Shown: positions 9,721 to 20,907, counted from the stretch's first letter. The stretch is DNA of 26,400 nt from Chara braunii (GCA_003427395.1 BFEA01000066.1:3656435-3682834); one strand, 5' to 3'. The notes: a model not told the origin generated them from the sequence alone. Program-made: numbers and translations.

Positions 9721-9835
9721 ACCACTCGTATCCTAAGTTTCATTTAAGTCCAAAATATGGTGATTTTGACATAAAATTAATACTTTGCGAGTACTAATTT
9801 AAAATATAATGTCCTCTTTTAACAAATAACATGTT

Positions 9836-10142
9836 CTCAGTGTGCGTCGTAGATCTACTTAATACAATACTAACCCAATCGACCCCTCAACTCTTCGGTG
9901 GCAGGGCATTACCGCCGATTCTAACCATCAAAACTAACTTCAAAGTAACACGCACATATACTTAACGAAGTTTTATCACAGATTTGCCCCGACCTTAATG
10001 GTTGAGGAAACCGTTTGAAAGTGTCGTGCGGAAAACCTAAGCGCCTTGACTTTCAGACCGGCCCCGTCTTCGTAGCCGATGTCGTCGCTGTGTCGATTGC
10101 AAAAACATGGCCAAATATATTTGTAAGGGTAGTTGGTCCGAC
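9836..10142. repeat. Dispersed 307-bp repeat, copy A
   Basis: This segment aligns base for base, at roughly 80-85 % identity by eye, with 24736-25042, and both are 307 bp long. Shared blocks include GTAGATCTACTT, CTCTTCG...GGGCATTAC, GATTCTAACCATCA, GAGGAAACCGTTTGAAAGTG and GACTTTCAGAC. Many differences are C/T or G/A, several at CpG. A 50-residue minus-strand frame is open in both copies, but most of the base changes alter the peptide, which argues against coding. The repeat class is unknown; a SINE, a solo-LTR fragment or a MITE are all possible. Confidence 0.8.
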
Positions 10143-10165
10143 AGTGTTCCCAGACCCCATTAAGC

Positions 10166-10189
10166 AACGTCCCTGTCGCTAGGGACGTT
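10166..10189. repeat. Perfect 9-bp hairpin 24 bp after repeat copy A
   Basis: AACGTCCCT (10166-10174) and AGGGACGTT (10181-10189) are exact reverse complements with the loop GTCGCT. The hairpin is not present after copy B, where a microsatellite begins instead. It could mark a transposon end, but no Helitron-type CTRR terminus follows it. Confidence 0.65.
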
Positions 10190-10449
10190 CGTCACGATCA
10201 TTCATATAATTTACCCTTAGATCGTTTTTCCATGATTAAATCAACAGATGGAATACGACATGGTCGATAACACCACTGGATAAATGATACAATACAAAAC
10301 AACACATATACTTTTCTTTTCTTTTGGAAGAGAAGACAAAACTTTTTTCCCAAAATAAAATGAATCTTTGATAAGTGGATAGTCAAATCCGAGTTTCCTG
10401 GATTGAAATGAGGTTTAGATTCGCATTGCCTCCCTTGATATATATCCTA
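10190..10449. other. AT-rich spacer
   Basis: Short incidental reading frames only, including a pyrimidine/purine-rich stretch near 10310-10340. Nothing recognisable. Confidence 0.5.
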
Positions 10450-10520
10450 CCATTGTCGGGATTTTGACCCGGGTCTCCGACATGCTGAAGCCCGAACTCA
10501 ATGAACCAAAGGTGGGGGTA
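10450..10520 (-). repeat. tRNA-like Pol III promoter module (SINE head candidate)
   Basis: On the minus strand, TGGTTCATTGAG (box A-like, plus 10497-10508) is followed after about 25 bp by CGGGTCAAAATCCCG (box B-like, plus 10457-10471). The latter forms a tRNA T-arm-like stem of 4 bp around a 7-base loop. The 5' half does not fold into a full cloverleaf, so a tRNA-derived SINE fits better than a working tRNA gene. Box B deviates from GGTTCAAATCC by a transposed base. Confidence 0.45.
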
Positions 10521-11039
10521 CTGAATATATACTACAACCGTGAAAATTATCAAGAGAGTTAATGATCATTTTTTCCGTATCTTTAGACTTTTTTCCCAGA
10601 CCCTCGTTTGTTGTCTGTAGAGTCAGAGAATCTAACCCTTTGGACGCGGGTCTCAATCGAAACCATATTACCGTCCCACCCGAAGTTTAATGCGAGGGGA
10701 TCGATGGTATTGGTCTTAACCCACCACAGTCTGGTTGATCAGGACAGATCTGCGACCCACCGTGTTGTTATATTAACAATCGTCCTTGTATTGGTTGCGT
10801 AATGACGGGTAAATCCGATCATCAAAATTTTTTCATATTTCAAGGACTACATTGGACCTCTCCGATAAGTACCTGAGTTCATTACTTCATGAGGGTGGTC
10901 ACCCCTCACGTCTCAACTCCAGGCCAAACCGGAAGGTCCGCCGCCTGGTTATACTTGTTCAGCAACCCACGTTGGGAGTTACGTCCCAACGATGCCAAAT
11001 TTTCACCATAGTCCTGGTAATTTCAGTCCCTCAGACTGA
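10521..11039. other. Intergenic sequence, nothing recognisable
   Basis: Moderately GC-containing sequence. Two short open frames (10608-10802, 10852-11202) have no family features, and I treat them as chance. GATCATCAAAAT-like words at 10818 and 11091 preview the tandem repeats that follow. Confidence 0.45.
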
Positions 11040-11240
11040 CCTCCTGAAGTGGATGAACGATGTTCAATTCAATATATATACCAAAAAAATGATCATCAAA
11101 ATATTTTCATCCTTGTTAGGTTACCACTTCGTGGATGAACGATGTTCATTAAAACATCATAAAAATAAATATTTCATCGTGAGGTTGACACTCAGTGTAT
11201 GAACAAGGATCATCGTAAGATTGCCACTTAGGGGTCGTGT
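11040..11240. repeat. Diverged tandem repeat, three units of ~64-82 bp
   Basis: GTGGATGAACGATGTTCA occurs at 11049 and again at 11131, with a diverged third copy, GTGTATGAACAAGGATCAT, at 11195. Each later unit is preceded by an AGGTTACCACT/AGGTTGACACT word and an ATATTTTCAT word. It is a small, old tandem array. Confidence 0.55.
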
Positions 11241-14200
11241 CTTCCAAGTCTCGATCACAGCTCGGTCAGACACACGTCTCGGAGACCTTCCAAAATATAC
11301 AAAATTGTCACTATTCCAAATGAAAACATTGGCTTCCACGTCACCATTAATGCAAAAATATCTTTCAAAACATCAACATTTCCGAACGAGTTCATATTTT
11401 TGAATCTCACGGTCTTATCTCAAACTAACCTCACACAGGAATGAGCGGCGTCATTTTCAAGAGATATCTTTGATGATTCCAAGTAGGACACTTCTCGTGC
11501 CCGCTCAATATTAATGACTTGAGGGTCAAAAATAATTCAAAGATTCAAATAAAACTTAAGTCGCCATCATACTCATCCCTGAGGTTTCACCTTCAATCAT
11601 ATACTATACGAATTTACACGTCGTACTCGGATCTGCGTACTAAGCTAAAGTTGTCCCAAAGGATTAAACCTTTACGACGACAATCATCAAAATTGAACGA
11701 CATTCCGCTATCCAGATCGATATCATCAACGATGAAATATGTCATAAGCAACTTGTGACTGTACGCTGGGTTTTCCCCCTGTTTTCACGAAACTTTACAA
11801 TACAAGTGTAAATGACATTCTCCTGCCATAAACAAGGAATATAACTCATGAAAGTGAAAGAAATATTGGAGAAGGTAAAAAAGGTTAATAATAATTCATA
11901 CGATACCAAAATATTCAGTCATACCAATTCAAACAAACATCAACTGGTAGCCTCGTTAACAATGAGAACAATTCTTACAAATGAGACTGTACAAAAACGA
12001 ATCAAAATGAAGTTACAAGGACAACAATAACGATGACATAACGTATATGACTCATTTAGGCTTAATAGCGGTATATCGCGTAGAAGGGTGGTTTAATTCA
12101 TTTAAGGGTTATCTCAGATCCCAAGCCTCGCTTCTAGGACTAAGCCTCACCACATCACCCCCTGATTCCAGTGTCTGTATTCGGTTGACCTCATCGAGCA
12201 TAGTTAGATGTCCCCATTCACACCCGTTTAAAAGCTGGTTGGTAAGACCATACCTTTTCTGGGTGTGGTGGAGCCACCTAACATGAGCCTCATCTGGGCT
12301 AACACTCCCAACGTGCTCAGACTAGGCAGTATTCGTCTCACTCACCGTAAGAGTTCAAACAAGGTTTGGAACACCTTCCTCCCTTTCGACGATAGTGTAA
12401 TCTTATCTCTTGTACAGGGAAATGACAACACCCAACTGTAGACCAGGAACATTGTTCCGGCGTAAGTCTCACTACCGCCTATAGGACTTAACTATACCCT
12501 CTTCAAGCCTTTTAATCAAAAACACCAATCAACATTGCAATACCTCAAAGGACAGGTTATGTATGTTGACCTCCCATGAGATAATTTTTTTCTCTTCAAA
12601 GGTCGGTCATTCCATTCAACTTCGATCTCATGCCGAACGTGAGTTTCATACGGTTTTTATACCCTTTTTGAGAAAGTAATTCACAAATATATCCAGGCAG
12701 GTACAAACAATCACCAAGCAATCAATATATATATATATTTATATACTCAACAAAGAACGAAACATATAAAAATACATCAATTAAAACATATATCACTCAT
12801 CTCCCACTTAGATTCCTTCATACCCATTCATAGACATTTACCATATTGAGAATAATACTGTAACTCGAGGAGTTGGATAACCCTCAAACGAACACTCTTA
12901 TATTTTCATCATATTAAGTATCGTATTAAAGGAAATAGTTATTTAAGTAGATAATCTAATATTCATATTTTTACATAATACAATTTACTATGCTTGCCAA
13001 TCGATAAAAGTGCAAGTTTATTCATACAACTTCAAGAATCAGATAAATATAACCAGACTCTTTATGCAGTGATTCCTAAGGTTAATTCATTATCATACAC
13101 TATCTTATACAACCACAAACGGATGCATATTCTCCAAGTAGGTGACCTAATATTACGCTTACTACATTATTCGTCCCTGGTGATTAGTCAGTCATTAGGT
13201 GGATGATATAATAATTAATTTATATATCATGATCTTCTGAAAGTTAAATAACACTTCCAATAAACAACTTGATCAATCAGACTCTATACCACATTAGCAT
13301 AATATTCTGATCGGATTTTTAAGTAAATAATCCGCCCCTAACTGTGAAGACTAACCATAATATTGCTCAGTTTATTCCATTTATCTATTCATATCATCCC
13401 ATAATATGACTATAATCGGGTTCCAAATGCTACAATGTATTATATATATATCGAGATCGTCTTTCAAAAATGTATGTTAAATACGATGACCCCTTTGTAC
13501 TTTGATAAACTTTGATATACCATCGTTCATTGCCATTTAAAAGCATCTATCACACATAACCACATAACCTTCTATCATTACAATTCTTGAATTAGTAAAC
13601 TCTTAAGTAAATGTCATAATCATCAGACGGTAATAAGTTGAGTCTTGGAGAGTCCCTCTATCTCGAAAAGAAAATGACGGACCCATATATCGCACAATCC
13701 AACCTCAAAAGTTAGACAACCGTCAAGAAATCGAATCTATTATTAGGACGTATATCATATAACTCCAAGAATTTAACGATCTAGTTAGCCTATGTAAGCA
13801 ATGACTAATAGGGCTAGTTTAATTTACAGTCTTGTACTCAAGAAATATGACACATGAACATAGTTTCCAAGTAGGTAACCTAACAAATATACACTTTTTC
13901 AGGGTTCAAGAGGTCTATTCGACTGTCACGTACATTATCCAACTCTAAAACGAAACTGATACTCATATTTTTCCTTCCCTTCCCTTAGTGGGACTCTTTT
14001 TCGTCGTTCATAATAAATACTACAATGATAAGACACAAAAGAGTTTGACATAAAAAATTATAATCAAATCAATCTGGTTTAATCCTTCATAGATTTTTAA
14101 TAGTATTCTAGATTAGGGATTGAGGTCTATTAGAACAAGCACTCAACTCTTGTTAGTTCAGGAAAATCTACACTTGAATCCTACTATGGTTGTCAATTAG

Positions 14201-15589
14201 ATGATTCCCTTATATGGTAGGGTAGGAGACAAATCCTGCATAGATTGTTGTGGCAAAAAAAAAAAACTGGAAGCATGATACAAAAACAATGATCTGGAGA
14301 TGCGACTCTCAAGACGAAGAGTGGATCATGTACGCATTATCACAATGGAAACACAAGGTGAGGCGGTTGGGAAATGACAGTTAACTATCGAGGATGAGGT
14401 AGGAAGGAAGATAGAAGGGTAACATCTTATGGTGCATGCTCAAGTCAGTGTTTCTGGTGATTGCGCAACCTCACATCTCCCCATATCTTTTACTTTTTTT
14501 CCCCTTCGTAAAATCAATAGACCTATTTAGAGATTTTTCCTTGCCGCCTTCCTCTTATTCTGCTAGTTTGTAACTTGTGTGCCTTAGGCGATACAACAAA
14601 TAAATCCTTATGTGTTGGCGTATGACTAGTGAAAGTTAATGGATAAGAGCTAAAGTGGTGCAATACATAAATCAATACAGTACGTCTATTTCACTAAGAA
14701 AATAAAGATGTGAACAACGCTAGACTGAAATTATGTAGGGGTGGGATAGTAACGGGGTCGAAACAAGCCTCATAAAGTTTTCGTATGATCATATAACTAC
14801 GCATTCCTTGTTATACAAGAATTAGTTCAAAGATTGGGACCTAGCCTCGATAATTAATCTACTCGTAACGATCTCCTACTAAGAATCGAGAAAGAGAAAA
14901 TATGTATCAGGACCTATGAACCTCATAATGCATTTGACTGCCCTTATCATCGATACTCATTAGGGTTGTAGTGGTCGTTTACTATGGAGAATGTTAAGCA
15001 AAGAATTAAATAGATAGTTTATTGGACAAAGGGTGAAAGTTCGTCATGACCCCACAACTTGAATACAGACTTAAGAAAAAGTGATGCGAAAGCATGATCG
15101 ACCAAATCAGTTTATAATACGCTAAAATAAATGAACCAGTTAGCAATGCATCTATCTTCTCCTTAATTTTTGAGGATTCAGAAAAGTCAATATAGTTGTT
15201 AACCTCCCAACAACTTAAGTTGATAAGCGTGGTTACATTACACATTCCCCATTATGTAAATTGAAGGAAGGATTTAGCACACTATATATCTCGCTCAAAT
15301 CGTTCTCTACCCTAACTTCTAACTTATATGTAAAAGTATCACATTCACTAGCTGACATAAACTCCAGATTATCTTATACCTTAGTTCGTTCTTCTAAGGA
15401 CGTTGGTAGGTAGTAGAAGTCCCTAACAACATGACCCTTGCATGTACTATCGATACAACTACACACCTTTTCAAGCGCATCAAACTTATTCGACACAGTT
15501 CCAACATGCATATCACATACTATATCAGTTTGATTAAAGGTTGTCGTTTTGTCGTGACCATCGTTTTACCATACCCGAGTTCGTTCACT
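11241..15589. other. AT-rich non-coding region
   Basis: There are no reading frames longer than about 80 codons and none with family features. Short (AT)n runs occur near 12726 and 13440. A near-palindromic word in the context CCAAGTAGGT(G/A)ACCTAA occurs twice, at 13134 and 13867, each preceded by a similar CATA...TTCTCC/TTTCC context; this suggests remnants of one old repeat 733 bp apart. An A11 run lies near 14256-14266. A block at about 12060-12480 is somewhat richer in GC but shows no recognisable gene. Confidence 0.5.
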
Positions 15590-16060
15590 TAGGACCTCGG
15601 TTGGAAAGCGAGATTTCCGGGAACGGCGCCACCTGTCGGGCACGACGGTCCCTCACCCAGATGTAAAGCATTTTTAGTGTCGAACCTCACAGTTGCATCA
15701 CGTGGGAGTCTTAGAAGCGTTTCAGCGAAACAACAACTCCGACTGTGTGCACCAGCTATACCTTTCGCGGCCCCCTGCGACAGGACAGAGACCCAGCGAG
15801 GTACAATTCACCTCTACCTAAGGACTTATCACCATCCTTAGGTAGGCGTATCCCTGCCCTGCTACTGACTCACGTGCAAAAACTTTTACTTGCAATCGCA
15901 GAGGTAAGTTAGCCGAGGGTGTCTTGCTCGGTCGCTGTAGCATAGGTGTACGTGAAGTTGAACGCCTCAGACTGATGCTTAAGCGTGTCGGGCATCAGGG
16001 CGCTGATCTTCCGGACCGACTTACAAATCAGGTCGACTCGACTAACGAATGTTCGTGCAA
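15590..16060. other. GC-richer island in AT-rich DNA, unknown element
   Basis: The composition changes visibly between about 15590 and 16050 and returns to AT-rich afterwards. The island holds an 11-bp hairpin (15814-15845), a consensus 5' splice-donor word AG/GTAAGTT at about 15902-15910, and CACGTG/CACGTGC words. No open frame exceeds about 60 codons. It may be a solo LTR, a transposon remnant or a promoter region; I cannot tell which. Confidence 0.4.
15814..15845. repeat. Perfect 11-bp inverted repeat, loop of 10
   Basis: CTACCTAAGGA (15814-15824) pairs exactly with TCCTTAGGTAG (15835-15845) around CTTATCACCA. An RNA from either strand could fold into a hairpin. There is no T-run beside it that would make a terminator. 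Confidence 0.75.
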
Positions 16061-17204
16061 ACTAAATTCGGACTATAACTAGTTTTAATATGTATTGATT
16101 CACAACAGACTTTGTTTTTTTTCCCCCCGAAGCAGGATCCCCTCGATACTTTAATTATTCGGGGTCGCTTGTAAGGCATATATCCTATCCTACCTAGTGA
16201 TTAAGTTCATTCATCATATCTCTTTATGAAAACCCTCTATTATATCACACTTACATAGAAAATGAAATAAGACTCAATTATTAGGCAAGGAGATGTCAAA
16301 TACATTTAATACATTCACATAAACAATCTGAATTCATCACAGAAAAAATATAGGTCGTTGACCTTTCAAACATGTATAAACGAAATGAACATGAAATGAA
16401 TAAGGCTTTCAACCTTGACAATGATCCTAATCTGCTTAACATCATGGGGAAGCATAGGCTGGGTACTCAAACCAAATGTATAAAATGATGCACTGATGAG
16501 ACATCTTGATCTAGGCCCAGGAGAGCGTAAGTTTATCAACGGTTGTAGTGAACAGCATGACTCGTGTAACTGACCTGCAAACAAGAGTCAATCACATCAC
16601 ACAATTCTGACGGAGTCAACCTTTTATTCATATCCATCTACATTATACTTACGCTATCGACTTTTCAGCCAGACATCCTCTTTTCGACTTAGTTATTCAT
16701 CCTGATCTAACTTTTAATCATTCAAAAACCCTTTTTGGCCAAACACATACTCTTTAGACAATGACCCGAAACCCAAAATGCGTTTCAGTGTAAAGGTCGA
16801 TGCAAAGTGTAGGTGTCGAGGGTGAGTGAGGGTTGAGATGGCAAATCAACCTGTAACCATAAGGCAACAACATGTAGTATTATAGATACTCATAATGAGT
16901 CTTCTTGATTAAGATGACTCGCAATCACACAAAGGTCCACATGGTCTCAACACCTTTTTGCTATCGATATAACCCTATCTGAAGTTCCATATAGTAAACT
17001 TCATTTTAGTTGAGAATAATACTACATCGACATAACTCCCTATAGGTAGCCTAACTTCTTATCATACCAATCTAGAGATAGTCGTCTAAAAGAAGAAAAG
17101 TAAAGATCTAACATCCCCAAAACTTTCCCCTTCCGACATGCACAGAAAGAATATTGTCAATCTCATATGGAGTATAATCATAAGATTGATATCAATCAAT
17201 AGGT
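16061..17204. other. AT-rich non-coding region
   Basis: No coding or RNA feature can be supported. The single minus-strand frame at 16366-16584 has no family traits. Confidence 0.5.
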
Positions 17205-17740
17205 TAAGGTAGCAGGATAGGTCACACGGGGCTACATTCCTTCTACCTCCACCTTAGTAGAATCAGACAGTAAACCATATAAGTAAGTTAGTCTTTTGCG
17301 GGTTTTCATAAGAGTTGCAATAGTTGGGTAGATCACACGGGATCTTCACCCTCGCCCTTCTTCTCTTTCCTTCAGAGGAAAAAAGTGAGAAGGCGGAGCG
17401 CTGGGGGTCTCGCTTCTCTTATCACTGTGTGACGCTACTTGGTAATAGGGTGGGTCTCACGAGAGATACTCCTAGTACCATCCCCTTTGGCCAGGATTTT
17501 TCGGCGATAGGGCAGGTCTCACACAACCTTGCTCCTCCTATCATCATCCCCTTTTGCCAAGATTCGTCTGCGATAAGGCAGGCCTCACGGGACCTTGCTC
17601 CTCTGATCACCATCCCTTGGTGTTGGTTGGTAATAGGGAAGACCTCACGTGGTCTCGCTCCTCCTATTACCACACTTCCTTGATTAAAGCAGACTCAGGT
17701 AATAAGGCGGGTCTCTCGGGACCTCACTCCTCGTATTACC
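17205..17740. repeat. Tandem array of palindromic ~64-bp units
   Basis: Units begin at about 17441, 17503, 17570, 17629 and 17698 (spacing 60-69 bp), with related, more diverged units near 17206 and 17318. The consensus resembles GGTAATAGGG.AGGTCTCACGGGACCT.GCTCCTCCTATTACC. The ends of a unit pair with each other: GGTAATAGG (17629-17637) with CCTATTACC (17663-17671), 9 bp perfect, plus an inner AGACC/GGTCT pair (17640-17644 with 17651-17655). The unit at 17698 keeps GGTAATA/TATTACC, and the one at 17503 keeps GATAGG/CCTATC. Reading frames on both strands cross the array but consist only of the repeat. Confidence 0.75.
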
Positions 17741-18619
17741 CGTGCCAGTTTACTTCCTTAGAAGAACCACTGGGTCTTAGATCAATCGAAAGTCTTAGAG
17801 TCAGACGAGTAGGCCAAACGGGGCTACATCCCAACGACTCAATGAAACACCTAATGAGGAAGTTCACACAGGAACTCTCACCTCATTACGTATTTCTTAG
17901 AAGACCTTCAACTAAATTTTGACTTGAGTTAGTCTAACTTAAAGAAGGTTAGCATTAGTTAGAGTGCTTTGACAAGGATACATACATACATCCTGGGTTA
18001 GCCAATCACTAGTCCCAAACATACATATGCGCAATCCAATAACTTTTGTAGTGACCTCGACCCTCATCAATGTTAGAAAATCCTATCAAGCAGAGCAAGA
18101 CTTCATGGAGTCCACATTCCCCCTAGCTCATCTACCCAAAAATAATCACACACACAGTGAGATAACCCATACGAGAGCTTCTCGTTCTCGCCATGTGTTT
18201 TCAGAAACAGTTAGCCATATACAATTCATATCAACCAACCCTCAACTAGCGAGATCAGCAGGCATGAGACCGACATTACATCATGCATTTGCACTAAAAG
18301 AAAGATAAACCGATTTCAACCATTTTTATACGTGCATAACATTTTTTCCTGGATCGGGTTTAATCAAGAAGAAAGCAGCAAATTGATATATCCAAGCACA
18401 AATGCATGCATAGTAATATGGGGTAGTATGTACAGCCTGATACAAGGGTATATATATGGGGCGATGGGGACAACCTTGCTCATCCCAACAATCATCGCGT
18501 CGATCGAAACTTGGTCAGAGCTCCTGCACCGACACTTTATTTATCCCCCCTCCTTCGTTCTCCCGTGACCAACTTTATCGCCAAAGTGCAAGCAAACCAC
18601 ATAGTACAACATGGTCCAC
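17741..18619. other. Intergenic sequence, nothing recognisable
   Basis: A further GTAGGCCAAACGGGGCTACATCCC word at 17813 resembles the unit near 17206 of the array to the left, so the array may fade out here. The remaining sequence has short frames without family features. Confidence 0.45.
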
Positions 18620-18760
18620 CGCATCCACTCACTCGATTGGCAACACGCAATAGTCACTCTCTCTATTGGTTGTGCACAACATTTCACTTACTCGATTGGT
18701 TGTGCACCGTGTCTGCTCACGTGATTGGCTGCATACAACATTGACTCACCCGCTCACTCT
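18620..18760. repeat. 29-30-bp minisatellite, four units each with ATTGG
   Basis: ATTGG occurs at 18636, 18665, 18695 and 18724, a spacing of 29, 30 and 29 bp. It sits in a conserved context (CTC(G/T)ATTGGTTGTGCAC). ATTGG is the reverse of a CCAAT box, so this may have regulatory meaning, but it may equally be a plain minisatellite. Confidence 0.6.
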
Positions 18761-19389
18761 CTACCTGCCTACGACGTTCTCACCCCCCTATACTCACACC
18801 CTGCAGCCCGGCTACGGTCGCTAGCGCACATGCAGGCACTTGTGCAACGTTGCTGCAGCCTGTCCGCATTGCCTTCCTAGGCCTAAATGTCGGAGACTGG
18901 CTGACCTGCTCCTCATATGGGAGGTGTTGCTGTTGCCGACTATTTGCTTGTTGTAGATAGGGCGGTCATCGGGCCTCGAACAGTAGGTCTGTAGGATAAA
19001 AAGTCTTAGTAGTGGTAGGAGTTGTAGTTGTTACAGTTCCGAAGAGTCAAGGTCGTAGCTGCTACAGTCCGTAGGCAACTGGGCAAGTGGGGAGTCTAGC
19101 CCAACCCAGTCAGCGGTACCCAGTCCTCGTTGCACTTTGTCAAGTCAGCAAGTATCATGCGGGACTATGTGCACTCTTGCTCAGGGTCCAAAGGCAAACC
19201 TTTGACAATCCCAAGTATAAATAAAAGAACAGCTTCAGGTCATTCATTCATTTTGCTTGTGAGCCGTGTTGAAGCGTTGTCGGAGCGTCTTGTGTACGAA
19301 GGTCCATAGGTGCCTGCAGAGGAAGTGGCTAAGCGAAGGAAGACGAGGCCATAACCGCTTGTGTTAGTGATCGGAAGTAGGCGGCGGCC
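18761..19389. other. GC-richer block, promoter-like or LTR-like
   Basis: There is no open frame of note. Near-duplicate words GTAGTTGTTACAGTTCCG (about 19027) and GTAGCTGCTACAGTCCG (about 19055) lie close together. A 6-bp hairpin CAAAGG-CAAA-CCTTTG is at 19189-19204, and a TATA-like box follows 12 bp later. This could be the U3/R part of a solo LTR; no matching second copy is in the window. Confidence 0.4.
19216..19226 (+). promoter_or_regulatory. TATA-box candidate
   Basis: TATAAATAAAA stands in sequence of mixed composition, directly after a 6-bp hairpin. Plant TATA boxes read TATAAATA, and plant LTR promoters often have such a box shortly before R. No transcript start can be shown from sequence alone, and AATAAAA here could instead be a polyadenylation signal. 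Confidence 0.35.
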
Positions 19390-19965
19390 ATAGCTTCCAG
19401 TTAGTACAGTTGTGGGTGTTTCTGTGTCACTTTGTATGTGTGACTATGTCTGTGTGTGTGATTGTGTATGTGGGTGTCACTGTCACAGTGCACTGTGTAT
19501 GTGTGTATGTGTGTATGTGTGTATGTTTCACTGTGTGCATCGCTGTCATGGTGCACTGTGTCACTGTGTATCTCTGCGTGTGTTTCACTTTGTGCGTCAC
19601 TGTCACAGTGCATTGTGTCACTGTGTGTGGTTTCACTGTGTGCGTCATTGTCACGGTGCATTGTGTCACTGTGTGTGTTTTCGTTGTGTCGCTGTCACGG
19701 TGCACTGTGTCACTGTGTATCTTTATGTGCGTGTCACTATGTGTTTCTTTGTGTCGCTGTGTGTGTGTCTCACTGTGTATTTGTGTGGTTTCACTGTGTC
19801 TGTGTATGTCCGTTGTGTTTATGTATGTCTGTCGTGTCTGTGCACGTCACTGTGATTGTGTGTGTCACAATATCTGTATATGTGTCTTGTTCGTTTGTTC
19901 GTCTTTGTTTGTCTATCTGTCCTTTTGTCTCTTTTTGTTTGTCCTTCTCTCTCTTTCTATCACTC
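19390..19965. repeat. GT-rich minisatellite with hairpin-forming core
   Basis: A core close to GTCACTGTCACGGTGCACTG recurs at about 19475, 19541, 19596, 19644 and 19688 (spacing 44-66 bp), embedded in GTGT-rich sequence with many CACTGTGT words. CACTGTCACAGTG is an odd palindrome, so units can self-pair. The long Cys/Val-rich frames on the plus strand and His/Thr-rich frames on the minus strand are by-products of this repeat. Confidence 0.75.
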
Positions 19966-19967
19966 GC

Positions 19968-20077
19968 ACACACACACAGACATAGATGTAACAGTGTATA
20001 TTTCAATGTTTTAGCAGTAGATTTATTTGATTTTGCTCATCCTATCGTTGGAAGTACCGTGGAACCAGCCGTGATCG
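19968..20077. repeat. ~110-bp dispersed repeat, copy 1 (after a CA run)
   Basis: After a short CACACACA run comes GTATATTTCAATGTTTTAG, CAGTAGATTTATTTG, CTCATCCTATCGTTGGAAG, then GGAACCAGCC. The same order recurs at 22265-22402 and 22450-22552, each time after a CA run. Confidence 0.6.
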
Positions 20078-20262
20078 GAGACTTACCTTCACGATGCACA
20101 GTGTACCGAGACCACAACATGAGACACGACAGACACTAGCCTCGATCCCAACAAGTCGGGCGGTCGACGACCATCCCCACAACGTTGTCAGCGGATGTAT
20201 CATGCATCCGACAAGTTTCCACCCTTGCCTTCGGTAAGCAGCGGATGTAGGTAAGAGGAAAT

Positions 20263-20294
20263 TGAACTACTACTACTAGAATAACAACAACAAC

Positions 20295-20337
<43 letters not shown>

Positions 20338-20420
20338 GTAATAATAATAATAATAAGAATAATAATATAATAAGAATAAGAATAATAATAAAAAACAATA
20401 ATCAATAAGGAGGTAGGGTA
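20263..20420. repeat. (AAT)n microsatellite
   Basis: Interrupted AAT/AAC/AAG trinucleotides, purest from about 20295 to 20360. Tyr/Ile-rich frames on the minus strand are artefacts of it. Confidence 0.9.
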
Positions 20421-20875
20421 ATAAAAGCACATATTCTGAAAGGAATCATGAGTCCATGCTCCCCCGGGCTTCGTCGTGAGTCCCAATTTCCCACTATACT
20501 ATAGTCCTACCCGGTAGTCCAATACAATAGGCCCCAGAGGTGGGCATTTTTTCTTTTTTCTCACCCGTGACCCAACTCGCCCAATTTTATTTTTGTGCCA
20601 CCCACCCGACCCAAAAATTTTAATTTCCACCTCAAGACGACCCCGCCCACCTAAAATATTTTTTGAAATTTCACCCCGATGCCCGACCCGCCCACCACCC
20701 GAAAAAGGTCCTCACCCGGACCCACCCGCACCCGTGAGAATATGATTACCGACTTGCATCCAAGACCTATTTTTTTGTCGTCCACACCTGCTCTTACCGA
20801 TGCAGCCCTGCCCACGACTCCTCCACCTGTGTCGCCACCTCTCTACCTTGCGTCGCTTGCCAACATCACTCTGCC

Positions 20876-20907
20876 ATGGCGTCGCGCCTCGATAAGGCTA
20901 GGTAAGT
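20876..20907 (+). other. Possible captured first exon inside the hAT element
   Basis: GCCATGGCG provides a good plant start context, followed by eight codons (MASRLDKA) and then the donor AG/GTAAGT at 20900-20907. The C-rich leader upstream (20800-20875) looks like a plant 5' UTR. Gene-fragment capture is known for plant DNA transposons; here it is only an inference from these signals. Confidence 0.3.

Noticed and set aside
9976-10167. A ~50-residue minus-strand frame open in both copies of the 307-bp repeat (9976-10167 and 24876-25064)
   Set aside because: Identity between copies is lower at protein level (about 73 %) than at DNA level (about 85 %) and changes hit all codon positions, so there is no sign of coding constraint. 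The frame is open by chance in related repeats.
10142-10200. Helitron 3' end suggested by the 9-bp hairpin after repeat copy A
   Set aside because: No CTRR terminus follows the hairpin, and copy B lacks it.
19410-20139. Cys/Val-rich frames of up to 225 codons at 19.4-20.1 kb
   Set aside because: They are produced entirely by the GTGT/CACTGTGT minisatellite.
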